Below are positions 37,103 through 46,088 of a stretch of DNA of 58,943 nucleotides, piece after piece (the first letter of the stretch is position 1; each line of letters starts with the position of its first letter). The stretch is from Lachnospiraceae bacterium (GTDB taxonomy: Bacteria; Bacillota; Clostridia; Lachnospirales; Lachnospiraceae): the NCBI GenBank assembly GCA_022793065.1, contig JAAWCE010000016.1:1-58943 (forward strand), written 5' to 3'. The notes beneath the pieces are model-generated. The model made no database searches. It worked only from the letters and a program-made list of their open reading frames with translations, and was not told where the DNA came from. The translations under genes and the position numbers were made by a program.

Positions 37103-38158
37103 TTAATCTGCCAGCAGCAAGTATAAAAGCGCATAACATACACAGGGCATACAACAGGCCGCCAATGGCAGCAGAAAACGAAACTTCTTATAACATACCG
37201 CCGCCGACAATCCTGCAATCCCCACCGCCATACAGATGAGCAGCGCTCCCAAAGTACTGCACAGACATCCTGTGACTGCCGCCGCTCCCACCAGCAGATA
37301 CAAGGGCACAGGCACTCTTTGTTCCTCTTGTAACCTTTTCATCAGAAGAAGCAAAAGTAAAACCAAAAACGGAATCACAATATTTCCCAAAGCCGCTTTG
37401 CCCTGCCTGCTTCTGGCAATCATAAAATTTTCCGCCGTGTAGAAAGAATAATCCCCGAACAGCACCAAAAGCTCCGTAAATATCATATACAACGCCAGCT
37501 GCCCTCCCCCTTCCGGGAAAAGCTTTGCTCCAATGAGATAAAATATGGCATAACTCATGGAAATCAGTACTACCGGAAGTACCGTCTGCGCCACCATCAC
37601 AGCCGACATTCCCGACACCTTTGCCAGAAAAGCAATCCAAATGGGAAAAGGCGCCAGACTGTGCCGGAAATTCAGCAATGTAGTCTCCCCAGTATAGGGA
37701 ACCCGAAGATACATGGTGTCTGAATCCTGTGTGCTGGCAGAAATGGCCACATAATATGCGTCATCCCCATCCGCATACGCAAGCCTGACAGCCTGTACCA
37801 GTTGAAACAACAGCATCGCCGCACATATCCCCCACAGAATAAGTTCCGAAGACTGCTTTGCCTTCCCTTCTTTGTCCACATGTAAAAGAAAACTCCCACG
37901 CCGTATCCCCCAGCCCAATGCAAAAAGCATCAGCGCCGCCATATACAGCCAAAAGGCCCATACCAACCGGCCAAAATCCTGTCCTCTGATAATCAGCGGC
38001 ACACTGATCACCTGAAAACCCGCCCACAATAAAAACTGCCCGCTGACCCAGCGAAATAACAGCTTTCCACGCATATCCTCCACACAGGAAAAAATACCTC
38101 CCACCACAACAGGAATCCCTATGAGCAAAACCCCTAATATCAACAATTGTATCGCCAA
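37103..38158 (-). CDS. Polytopic membrane protein (DUF6077-like)
   Basis: 351 aa with about nine membrane helices. ADGDDAYYVAISAS near 130 is an acidic first-loop motif, suggesting a GT-C-like fold, and resembles DUF6077 proteins. The protein ends in a membrane helix (YALLYLLLAD). The first codon is TTG with AGAGGAG directly abutting it, so the real start may be one of the TTG codons four or five residues downstream. It is paired with the 273-aa protein that follows. Function unknown. Confidence 0.6.
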   Translation of the reverse strand: MAIQLLILGVLLIGIPVVVGGIFSCVEDMRGKLLFRWVSGQFLLWAGFQVISVPLIIRGQDFGRLVWAFWLYMAALMLFALGWGIRRGSFLLHVDKEGKAKQSSELILWGICAAMLLFQLVQAVRLAYADGDDAYYVAISASTQDSDTMYLRVPYTGETTLLNFRHSLAPFPIWIAFLAKVSGMSAVMVAQTVLPVVLISMSYAIFYLIGAKLFPEGGGQLALYMIFTELLVLFGDYSFYTAENFMIARSRQGKAALGNIVIPFLVLLLLLLMKRLQEEQRVPVPLYLLVGAAAVTGCLCSTLGALLICMAVGIAGLSAAVCYKKFRFLLPLAACCMPCVCYALLYLLLAD

Positions 38159-38210
38159 CTCCTCTTATCCCTTTCTCCAATACCTTTATTGCCTTTTTTC
38201 ACACAATACC

Positions 38211-40016
38211 CTATTGCGCAACTTCATAGACATAGATACGATAATAACTGTCCTCTGTCTCAAAGGGAGTCTCCCTCATAAGTACAAGCCCCTGGGATAA
38301 GGCATTTTCAATATACGCCGCCGACAACAGATACCTGCATCCCATCCGGGACAGCGCCTCCCCATCCACATGATACTCTCGAAAATAAAAGCCATTTTTT
38401 TCTATGGTATAATAGCCGGGACACTCCGCACTGAACAAATAGCATCTGTTTCCCCAGTGATCATAATACTTTGTAAGATATTCACTTTTGGCCAATTCCG
38501 GGCTGATAATCTCACGAAATCTATGCTTATACGAAAGGGGATAATGATTGGAATATCCATCCAGGCAGTAAAAACCATGGTACAATGCGGCAGCCGGGTC
38601 AATTCCAAGACTAACCACACGATACGCTTCCTGTCCTTCCCCCGTACATTCCGTAAGGAATTCCCGCACCTGTTCCATGACCCCCAACGCATAATAATCC
38701 TCAAAAGACATAACGCCGTACTCCGGGTTCCGCAATTTCTGAATGTTGGATTTCACATCCCCCGCATACAATATCCATAACCCTGTAATCCCCACGGCCA
38801 ATGCAGAAGCGCACAGACAACCTGCCGCAATGATTTTGCGGCCTCCTTTCAGCTTCGTCCACAAATCCCACAAAACCGCTACTCCACAGGCAACGGCAAG
38901 ATACCACAATGCGGGCGTTATCCACAAAACCCGATCCAATTGAAACGCGCCCAGAGTGCCTAAAGTTTTTCGCACCCATATTCCCCCGCCGCTGCCCCAA
39001 AAGGCTGACATCACTGCGAAAAAGCAATTCCATGCCACACATCCCCCTAATATGCGCAGTATTCTTTTCCCTTCCCAGCTCTCTTCCCCACATGCCCCCG
39101 TCCGGCAGTCATTTGAACCAGAGGCCCTCCACTGCGTCAGCAGACAGCTCACCGCCGCTGCAGCCAACACCACGGGCACCACATATTTCTGATACCCATT
39201 GCTGTGCTGCCCGCCCTGAAACAAAACCTCCCAAAACGTCTCCCAAAAAGGTCTTGCATCTAAATGATACTCTGCCTTATGTGAAAGTTCACGCTCACCC
39301 CATCCCAAAATTTCCGACAGCAGCCTAAAATTCTCCGCCACATAGACACCGCACAGGCTCAGCCATGCCAGCACAAAAAAACTGCTTCCCTTCCTTCTCT
39401 TCCAATCCCATAACATCACAACCATTCCCATGCCCAACAGGCCAAAGCCTGCCAGAACCAGCGATGAGGTCAATCCAAAGAAAACCACATATCCAAAAGC
39501 CGCCCTCTTGTGTCTCTTCTCCCTCAGTTGCAGCGCCGCCCAAAATAACATGGGAATCCCATACTGTGACAAACCATATACGGGCAGAAACGGCAGCAGC
39601 CCATATAATACGCCCGCCGCAGCGCCCACCCAATATTTCTTTGTCACTTTCCCTGCCAACAGATACATGCCGCCAAAGCCCACGATCCGCCCTGCCAACT
39701 GCATTATGGTCAGAGCCGCAAACCCGTTTCCCCCAATATACAGCAGCACACAGAGGGGCGCCGGCGGCACAAGCGCTGTTTTGGGCATACCTCCCATAAA
39801 TTCCGGCAGACTATCCCCCGAAAATAAATTCCTTGCCTGTAAAATATAAGCAATTACTTCACCGTCCAACTGGTCGTGATAAGTAAATATGGAACCTTCC
39901 CCCAATATCAGATTGGGTATCATCGTCACTGTCATCACTGCCATTCCCAGCCAGAACCATAGTGAGCGCATACATTTTTTTCTCATGTCAATTTTCCCAT
40001 GGATATTTTTCTCCAA
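38211..40016 (-). CDS. Polytopic membrane protein (DUF6044-like)
   Basis: 601 aa with 10-12 membrane helices. After helix 1 comes ILGEGSIFTYHDQLDGEV, matching the HDxLD region of DUF6044 (YkoS-type) proteins, thought from their fold to be GT-C-like. A soluble C-terminal part of about 180 residues contains YYTIEKNGFYFREYHV. The likely start is a TTG with AAAGGGCG 5 bases upstream; an ATG ten codons later lacks a site. It is one of four consecutive membrane proteins at the end of the operon. Function unknown. Confidence 0.65.
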   Translation of the reverse strand: MEKNIHGKIDMRKKCMRSLWFWLGMAVMTVTMIPNLILGEGSIFTYHDQLDGEVIAYILQARNLFSGDSLPEFMGGMPKTALVPPAPLCVLLYIGGNGFAALTIMQLAGRIVGFGGMYLLAGKVTKKYWVGAAAGVLYGLLPFLPVYGLSQYGIPMLFWAALQLREKRHKRAAFGYVVFFGLTSSLVLAGFGLLGMGMVVMLWDWKRRKGSSFFVLAWLSLCGVYVAENFRLLSEILGWGERELSHKAEYHLDARPFWETFWEVLFQGGQHSNGYQKYVVPVVLAAAAVSCLLTQWRASGSNDCRTGACGEESWEGKRILRILGGCVAWNCFFAVMSAFWGSGGGIWVRKTLGTLGAFQLDRVLWITPALWYLAVACGVAVLWDLWTKLKGGRKIIAAGCLCASALAVGITGLWILYAGDVKSNIQKLRNPEYGVMSFEDYYALGVMEQVREFLTECTGEGQEAYRVVSLGIDPAAALYHGFYCLDGYSNHYPLSYKHRFREIISPELAKSEYLTKYYDHWGNRCYLFSAECPGYYTIEKNGFYFREYHVDGEALSRMGCRYLLSAAYIENALSQGLVLMRETPFETEDSYYRIYVYEVAQ

Positions 40017-40042
40017 ATCGCCCTTTCAAACTTTGTAACCGT

Positions 40043-41278
40043 TCAGCCGTCACTATGTGTAACTTGCGCTCCCGGACAATAGGCAGCCGCCAACGACCAT
40101 ATGAGCCAAAGCACATTGACAGCCACGGTATATTTGTAATCCATCATTCCCGCTCCCCGCATTGTCAGGGCCGCAATCAAAATACCCGAAATACTGATGT
40201 GAAGAAATATCATTCCCCAGGGAACCCTTCTCCGCTCCTGCATCCGCAGCAGTGTAAGTATCACTGTCAAAATGAGACAACAGCCAAACCACCAACATCC
40301 GTATTCCACATAATATTTGGTCAATATGGGGGAATTTCCCCGCATCGCTTCATAATTTCTTCCAGTATAGGAATCATAGGATTTTCCCTCTAACTGCATC
40401 CTGAAAATAATTGCCGTCGCCCCATAGCCCAACACATCCCATCCCACTTGACGTATAATCATGGGCTTGTGATACTCCCATGCTACCCGCCCTATTTCTC
40501 TGTAATATTCTTTCGCTTTCTCCGCGCCAGCTGCACTTACCAAAGCATCCTCCAACAACTTCATATTATCAGGATAATAAGCGGCCTCCAAAGCCACGTC
40601 AACCGTGGCTTCCTGAATTTCTTCCGGCCATCTGTCAAAATCAACCCACAAAGTAGGCCACGCCAAACGGCTTGCCATTATCGCCTCCATACTACGTCCT
40701 GCGGCCCCATCATCCTGCTGCCCCCCACCACACCACAGAACCAATGCAAGCACCCCGCACCCTACGGCCGGCACAAGAGAGCCCAAAAGCTTTCCTCCGG
40801 GCTTGATTCCGTGTAAAAAGGAAAACATGAATAGGATCAGAGAACTGAAAAACGAAAAAGGCAGCACGGCAAAATGGCATTGCAGCGCAAAAGGAAATGT
40901 CACCAACACCAGTCCTCCCCATACCGCATATCTCTTTTCCAGAAATTTCCGAAGAATACCATACCCCGCCCCAAAAGCACATAAGGTCTGCAGTACATAA
41001 ATTACAGGCGGATATGCCCCCAACACCCTGAAGATACCATGATACAAAAAGGAATAGCCGCCCCCCACAGAATACATTCCGTCCGTCATATTGTTTCCGT
41101 CCTGCAAATACATGCTGCCATAATCCTGTACCTGCATCAGGTTACGGCACATCCATGCAATTCCCAATAGGATCTGCACAGTAAATCCAATGAAAAGTAT
41201 TCTTTGTATCACTTCTCTTATATGCGTCAGCACTGTCTTCATAACATTCGGAACAACTCCGCCATTTCCATGTTTCAT
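40043..41278 (-). CDS. Polytopic membrane protein of unknown function
   Basis: 411 aa with about eight membrane helices and a long extracytoplasmic loop (about 180-300) rich in Trp, Glu and Tyr. The first loop reads DYGSMYLQDGNNMTDGMYSV. I do not recognise the family; it has the general look of a GT-C enzyme or an oligosaccharide-handling membrane protein. The start overlaps the wecE stop as ATGA, so it is translationally coupled to WecE and may use its product. Confidence 0.55.
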   Translation of the reverse strand: MKHGNGGVVPNVMKTVLTHIREVIQRILFIGFTVQILLGIAWMCRNLMQVQDYGSMYLQDGNNMTDGMYSVGGGYSFLYHGIFRVLGAYPPVIYVLQTLCAFGAGYGILRKFLEKRYAVWGGLVLVTFPFALQCHFAVLPFSFFSSLILFMFSFLHGIKPGGKLLGSLVPAVGCGVLALVLWCGGGQQDDGAAGRSMEAIMASRLAWPTLWVDFDRWPEEIQEATVDVALEAAYYPDNMKLLEDALVSAAGAEKAKEYYREIGRVAWEYHKPMIIRQVGWDVLGYGATAIIFRMQLEGKSYDSYTGRNYEAMRGNSPILTKYYVEYGCWWFGCCLILTVILTLLRMQERRRVPWGMIFLHISISGILIAALTMRGAGMMDYKYTVAVNVLWLIWSLAAAYCPGAQVTHSDG

Positions 41279-42402
41279 ACATAAAATCCTTTTACAGCGT
41301 CACAAATGTAATCTGCCTGCTCCATGGTCAATCCATAATACATGGGCAGTCTGGCCAAACGTTCACTCTCCTTGGTGGTATATCTGTCCTCCCCGTGAAA
41401 ACGACCAAATTTCACACCTGCCGGCGCTGTGTGAAGGGGAATATAATGGAACACGGACATAATCCCCCTCTCTTTTAAATATTCCAGCAATGCGGTTCGT
41501 TCCTCCAAATCCGCAGCTTTGATGTAAAACATATGGGCGTTATGCACACAGCCATCCGGAATCACAGGCAAGTCAATTCTGCCCCTTTCCGCCAAAGGTT
41601 CCAGCCTCTCATAATAACGATTCCACACTGCCAGTCTGGCATTGTTTATCTCATCCGCAATCTCCAATTGGGCATACAGATAAGCGGCATTGGTATCGCT
41701 TGGGAGGTAGGAGGAACCATAATTAATCCAGGTATATTTATCAATCTGTCCCCGATAATACATACTGCGGTTCGTCCCCTTCTCCCGAATGATTTCCGCA
41801 GCTTCCACCTTGTCCATATCCTGAATCAAAAGCGCTCCGCCCTCGCCCATACTGTAATTTTTTGTCTCATGAAAGCTGAAACAGCCATAATCCCCTATGG
41901 CTCCCAATGCTTTTCCCTTATAGAAAGCCATAATCCCCTGTGCCGCATCTTCAATTACCTTTAAATGATATTTGGCTGCGATGGACATAATGGTATCCAT
42001 CTCACATGCCACCCCTGCATAATGCACAGGCACAATGGCTCTTGTTTTTTCCGTAATGGCATCCTCTATAAGCTTTTCATCCATATTCATAGTATCGGGC
42101 CTGATATCTACGAACACGGGGACAGCACCCCGAAGAACAAAAGCGTTTGCGGTGGAGACAAAGGTATAGGAGGGCATGATTACTTCATCCAAAGGTTCTA
42201 TCTCACACAGCAATGCCGCAAGTTCCGTTGCATGGGTACAGGAAGTGGTCAGCAGACATTTCTTGGAACCTGTCCTTTCCTCAATCCACTGGTTACACTT
42301 CTTTGTATAAACGCCGTCCCCGCAAATCTTCTGATTTCTCACACACTCCTGAATATACTCCAACGCTTTCTCCGCATACGGCGGTACATTAAATCGAATC
42401 AT
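41275..42402 (-). CDS. wecE: dTDP-4-amino-4,6-dideoxygalactose transaminase
   Basis: 375 aa, PLP-dependent DegT/DnrJ/EryC1 fold. It converts dTDP-4-keto-6-deoxyglucose plus glutamate to dTDP-Fuc4N. It tracks E. coli WecE closely in length and in blocks: MPSYTFVSTANAFVLRG, DIRPDTMN, VPVHYAGVACEMDTIM, EDAAQG, CFSFHETKNYSMGEGG (PLP lysine), IIREKGTNRS and FHGEDRYTTKESERL. It has a clear ribosome site (GGAGGCG) and is flanked by the GtrB-like gene and a coupled membrane protein. RmlA/RmlB of the other operon supply its substrate. Confidence 0.93.
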   Translation of the reverse strand: MIRFNVPPYAEKALEYIQECVRNQKICGDGVYTKKCNQWIEERTGSKKCLLTTSCTHATELAALLCEIEPLDEVIMPSYTFVSTANAFVLRGAVPVFVDIRPDTMNMDEKLIEDAITEKTRAIVPVHYAGVACEMDTIMSIAAKYHLKVIEDAAQGIMAFYKGKALGAIGDYGCFSFHETKNYSMGEGGALLIQDMDKVEAAEIIREKGTNRSMYYRGQIDKYTWINYGSSYLPSDTNAAYLYAQLEIADEINNARLAVWNRYYERLEPLAERGRIDLPVIPDGCVHNAHMFYIKAADLEERTALLEYLKERGIMSVFHYIPLHTAPAGVKFGRFHGEDRYTTKESERLARLPMYYGLTMEQADYICDAVKGFYV

Positions 42403-42423
42403 AATTACGCCTCCCTGATCTGC

Positions 42424-43392
42424 CTACTCTCTCGCCCTTCCGCGTTTCCAGGCTCCAATGACTTCTCCCCGGACATTATCCGTGACTTTGCTGATAATAT
42501 ATTTGGGACGTCCTTTCACTTCCTCATAAATCCTTGCAAGATAGTGACCAATGATGCCCAAACTGAGCATCAGAAATCCTCCTATGATCAAAATCAGCAA
42601 AATAACTGTCGTAAACCCTTCCACCGCCGTCCCTGAAAGAAATTTGGCCAATGTCTGAATAAACAGAATCACACTGAACAAAATGGAAATCACCCCCATG
42701 ACCGTGACCATCTGCAGGGGAAGCGTACTGAATGAAGTCACATTGGTGACAGCATATTTCATCAAACTGAAAAAAGACCATTTGCTGCGGCCAAACTGCC
42801 TCTCTCTGACTTCATAATAGACTGGTACCGTGTGAAATCCAGCCCAAAAGCTCAAAGCCCTGAAAAAAGTATTCCGCTCCGGCAGAGAAAGCAATACATC
42901 CACCACCTTACGGTCCAACAGTTTAAAATCCGAGGAAGAATTCATGTCCAATTTAATCAGTTTGCTCATGACCTTATAAAACAGCCCGGCGGAAAGCTTA
43001 TAACCAATCCTTTCTTTTCCCCTGTGACTCTTAATCCCTTCCACTACCTCGGCACCCTCCTGCCACAGTTTCCACATTTTAGGGATGACTTCCGGGGGAT
43101 GCTGCAAATCACAGTCCATCACTATAACCGCATCTCCCCCGGCCATTTCCAATCCTGCGAAAATTGCCGCCTCCTTGCCAAAATTACGGCTGAACTCCGC
43201 CCCTATGATATTGGAATCTTCCTGGGCAGCTTTCTGTATCTCTCCGAAAGTCCCGTCTCCGGAACCATCGCTGATAAAAATAAGCTCATACTGTATTTTA
43301 TTTTCCGAAAGCAGCTCCGACAGCACTTTCACTGTATTACGGATATTCTCTTTTTCGTTATAGGCCGGCAATACAATCGACAAAACTGCCAT
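42424..43392 (-). CDS. GtrB-like polyprenyl-phosphate glycosyltransferase
   Basis: 322 aa. An N-terminal GT2 domain (SIVLPAYNEKENI; DCDLQHPPE; SSSDFKLLDRKV) is followed by an amphipathic stretch (FGRSKWSFFSLMKYA) and two membrane helices, the plan of GtrB/DPM1/ArnC. These load one sugar onto undecaprenyl phosphate in the cytoplasm for use by GT-C enzymes outside. Its neighbour upstream is a GtrII-like transferase, so the two form a glucosylation pair; no GtrA flippase is seen. The second ATG (43392) has AAAGGGG 7 bases upstream and is preferred. Confidence 0.88.
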   Translation of the reverse strand: MAVLSIVLPAYNEKENIRNTVKVLSELLSENKIQYELIFISDGSGDGTFGEIQKAAQEDSNIIGAEFSRNFGKEAAIFAGLEMAGGDAVIVMDCDLQHPPEVIPKMWKLWQEGAEVVEGIKSHRGKERIGYKLSAGLFYKVMSKLIKLDMNSSSDFKLLDRKVVDVLLSLPERNTFFRALSFWAGFHTVPVYYEVRERQFGRSKWSFFSLMKYAVTNVTSFSTLPLQMVTVMGVISILFSVILFIQTLAKFLSGTAVEGFTTVILLILIIGGFLMLSLGIIGHYLARIYEEVKGRPKYIISKVTDNVRGEVIGAWKRGRARE

Positions 43393-43405
43393 ATACATAC
43401 CCCTT

Positions 43406-45019
43406 TCATCTTCCTGTATTCTCCGTTTTTACATACATGATCCCATCCATGATGCGTATGGAATCCGCTCCCGGAAAGCTGTCCATCTCAATGTATTCCT
43501 GGGAAAAATACATTTGCTCCATAGCTTCCGGGGGCAAAATGTTCAAAGTCGCCCCTAAATAATTCCTTATAAACGCCTCATAATTATCCCCTCGATAAAG
43601 CAGCACGTCACCGTTCATACCAATCATATTGGACGTGACTGGCAACGTCACATCTGTATTCGGATATTGGGCGTCTCCAACCACGCCCACCATTGCAATC
43701 GGAATTCCGGGATAATATCCTTCCGTCTGTTCAATTCTGTCCAACAGCCGCACACAATAGGCATAGGTTTTCTCATACCGTTTCTCCAAATTAGAGTAAG
43801 CAATATTATCCGTGATTCCAAAGCAAAATACCAGCACAATGCCACTCAGACACACGGCCCATTCCAACCAGACTCCCATTCTTCCAAACTCATTGCCGGC
43901 AATCAGCGCCACAATCCCAATTAGATACAGCACCCATTGATAACGCATCAACAAATGGTAAGTAACGGAAGGTGAAATCAATAAAATTACATTGGTTACC
44001 GCCGGCAATGCCAGAATGGCCAATATTATTATAACCAATCCCACCGGATTCTTCCAGTATTTTCTATGCCGCAGCAGCAGAATACCCGCCGCCAGCGCCG
44101 CCATTCCCAACAAAACACACGCTGTCAGAGAAAACACATTTTGTATCAGAATGTTCCCCTTTACAGTAAAAGCAAAAAAGTCCTGATACATCTTCACAAC
44201 CGCAGACAAAATCCCGCCTTTGCCGCCCCCTGAGAGCATTCCGTCAATCCCCTGGTAATCTGCCAGTACTTTGCCCTGCAGTCTTAATAGTATCTGCAGA
44301 AGAACTACATACAGCACAGCTCCCAGCACCCCCATATACAGATAATGAAGAGACTGACAAATTGCGTTTTTTACTCCTTTTATCCTGCCTTTTCCATCAT
44401 TGACAGATGGGGCCTTGCTTCCCTCCAAAGGATTGTGACACATTCCCTCTCCTGCAAACAGCATTACCACACAAAAAATCGACAGAATCATGGCAAAAGA
44501 AAGATACGCCTGATACACTCCCATACTGAACGACAGGCATACCGCTCCGGGCACATATCCATACCGGAACTTTTTCGTAAAAAGTACTGCCAACACCGCC
44601 AAAAGCATTGCCAGCATATATCCGTCCAATGTAAACACATATGCAAAAGTAGACGCCAGCGCTGGAAATGACACTAACAGGCCTCCCGCCAACGCCGCCG
44701 CCCAGATTTTCCTTATCTCTAAAAGTTCGCACAGCGCCGCCGCCGTACAGCTTAAAAATAGCAGCCCCAGCAAACCGATCACCCAGGGCAATGTATAAAA
44801 AGACGAGGCCCCACAGGCAGCCATTAAAAACCACCTGCCGGAGGTAATCATATTCTGGTCAAAATATATGCTGTCCAACCCATCATGATTGGGAATATCC
44901 GACAGCATTATGGGCATATGCACCACAAGCCCCAACAAAAAACAGGTCAAAAACGCCCATTTCCACTCCCGTTTCATTTTACCGTATATCATACGAATCC
45001 CATTTTCAGGCGCCAACAT
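43406..45019 (-). CDS. GtrII-like membrane glucosyltransferase
   Basis: 537 aa with about 10-11 membrane helices. The N-terminal part (PNHDGLDSIYFDQN, SGRWFLMAAC, TLPWVIGLLGLLFLSC) matches the Glucos_trans_II family, which adds glucose from undecaprenyl-phosphate-glucose to a surface polysaccharide. A soluble C-terminal segment of about 120 residues follows. It sits directly before the GtrB-like gene (13 bases). A 136-base gap with a 36-bp direct repeat lies upstream. ATGs at codons 10 and 15 are alternative starts. Confidence 0.8.
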   Translation of the reverse strand: MLAPENGIRMIYGKMKREWKWAFLTCFLLGLVVHMPIMLSDIPNHDGLDSIYFDQNMITSGRWFLMAACGASSFYTLPWVIGLLGLLFLSCTAAALCELLEIRKIWAAALAGGLLVSFPALASTFAYVFTLDGYMLAMLLAVLAVLFTKKFRYGYVPGAVCLSFSMGVYQAYLSFAMILSIFCVVMLFAGEGMCHNPLEGSKAPSVNDGKGRIKGVKNAICQSLHYLYMGVLGAVLYVVLLQILLRLQGKVLADYQGIDGMLSGGGKGGILSAVVKMYQDFFAFTVKGNILIQNVFSLTACVLLGMAALAAGILLLRHRKYWKNPVGLVIIILAILALPAVTNVILLISPSVTYHLLMRYQWVLYLIGIVALIAGNEFGRMGVWLEWAVCLSGIVLVFCFGITDNIAYSNLEKRYEKTYAYCVRLLDRIEQTEGYYPGIPIAMVGVVGDAQYPNTDVTLPVTSNMIGMNGDVLLYRGDNYEAFIRNYLGATLNILPPEAMEQMYFSQEYIEMDSFPGADSIRIMDGIMYVKTENTGR

Positions 45020-45088
45020 TTTCTTTCACCATCCTTTTCGCCATTTTCCCGTTATTGCCACGATCTCCCCGCCCTCTGCCGGATTCCC

Positions 45089-45164
45089 CTTTATTTCCGC
45101 CGTCCCTCTTTTTCTTTGCCAAATTCTTCTTTATTTCCACTGCCCCTCTTTTTCTTTACCAAAT
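45089..45164. repeat. Direct repeat of 36 bp, two copies
   Basis: Copies at 45089-45124 and 45129-45164 share about 31 of 36 bases with a 40-base period. The second copy overlaps the stop codon of the SGNH hydrolase gene, so the repeat seems to be a recent local duplication of the gene's end. Confidence 0.7.
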
Positions 45165-46088
45165 GCCCCCTCTTTCATCAGCTCCTTCCAAAACTTCCGC
45201 TATTTTCAATGCAAGTTTTTCTCTGCCCGCTTCATTAGGATGAATCCCGTCTCTGCTGTAACGCTGCCAGTCTTCCCAAACCTCATGAGGAAAGAAATCA
45301 TGATATACGTCAATCACTTCTATTCCCAGCTCTTTTGCCGCCCTCATCTCCGCTTCCACATAATCTTCCATCACTCCGCCCCCATAATCCAGCTCTTCGC
45401 ATGTGACCCCTCTGTCCGGATACCATGTATAAGTAGGCGTAACCAAAACAATCCGTACTGCCGGATTCATCTTGCGAAACACAAGAACCGCGCTCCGCAG
45501 TGCTCCGAGAAACGTATGCTCATCGTAAGGCGCCTGGGGATTTTCCAATGGTGTCCCTCCATGAAAATCGTTCAGCCCCTGCTGTATCAATATAATTTCC
45601 ACTTGTGTGAAATCAATTTTATCCAATCCGTCCAACACCATAGGAAAATACTCCGTATTGCTTTCCCGTATTTTGATGGCCTTTTGTACGCCAAAATCTT
45701 CCGCCCACACCGCCTTTGCAAGCCCCGCCAGAGAAAGGCAATCCCTTGCTTCTTCAGCCCTTCCCTCTGTTCCCTGCCTTGCCATACTGGTTCCGCCCAG
45801 GGCGGCATTGTATATGGATTTCCCCGTCAGGGCTTCCAATTGGACCGGAACCGCTGTTTCATCCCTGATTTCCCCCATAACGCTGTCTCCGAATACTACC
45901 AATTCCACGGTCTGCCGCTCCACATGATCCGCCCGACTGCGAAACGTTGTGATAAAGAGAATACAAAACAAAACCCACGCAGCCATCACATAGAAGATTT
46001 TCTGCTTACTGAATTCTCTCTTTCGCATCTCTTCCACCCCTTTCCGCACCATAGTTTCACCCCAATCTTCTCCCCCTCCGAACCTCAT
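45156..46088 (-). CDS. Membrane-anchored SGNH/GDSL hydrolase
   Basis: 310 aa with one N-terminal membrane helix (about 32-50) and an outside SGNH domain with all blocks: VVFGDSVMGE (nucleophile Ser), NAALGGTSMA, QQGLNDFHGG and DGIHPNEAGREK (Asp-His). It should be an active esterase or acyltransferase, probably removing or moving O-acyl groups on the glycan. The first ATG overlaps the pseG stop; in-frame ATGs at codons 13 and 21 also have sites (GGGGTGGAAGAG before codon 21), so the start is uncertain. Contrast with the serine-less homologue at 34937. Confidence 0.8.
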   Translation of the reverse strand: MRFGGGEDWGETMVRKGVEEMRKREFSKQKIFYVMAAWVLFCILFITTFRSRADHVERQTVELVVFGDSVMGEIRDETAVPVQLEALTGKSIYNAALGGTSMARQGTEGRAEEARDCLSLAGLAKAVWAEDFGVQKAIKIRESNTEYFPMVLDGLDKIDFTQVEIILIQQGLNDFHGGTPLENPQAPYDEHTFLGALRSAVLVFRKMNPAVRIVLVTPTYTWYPDRGVTCEELDYGGGVMEDYVEAEMRAAKELGIEVIDVYHDFFPHEVWEDWQRYSRDGIHPNEAGREKLALKIAEVLEGADERGGIW

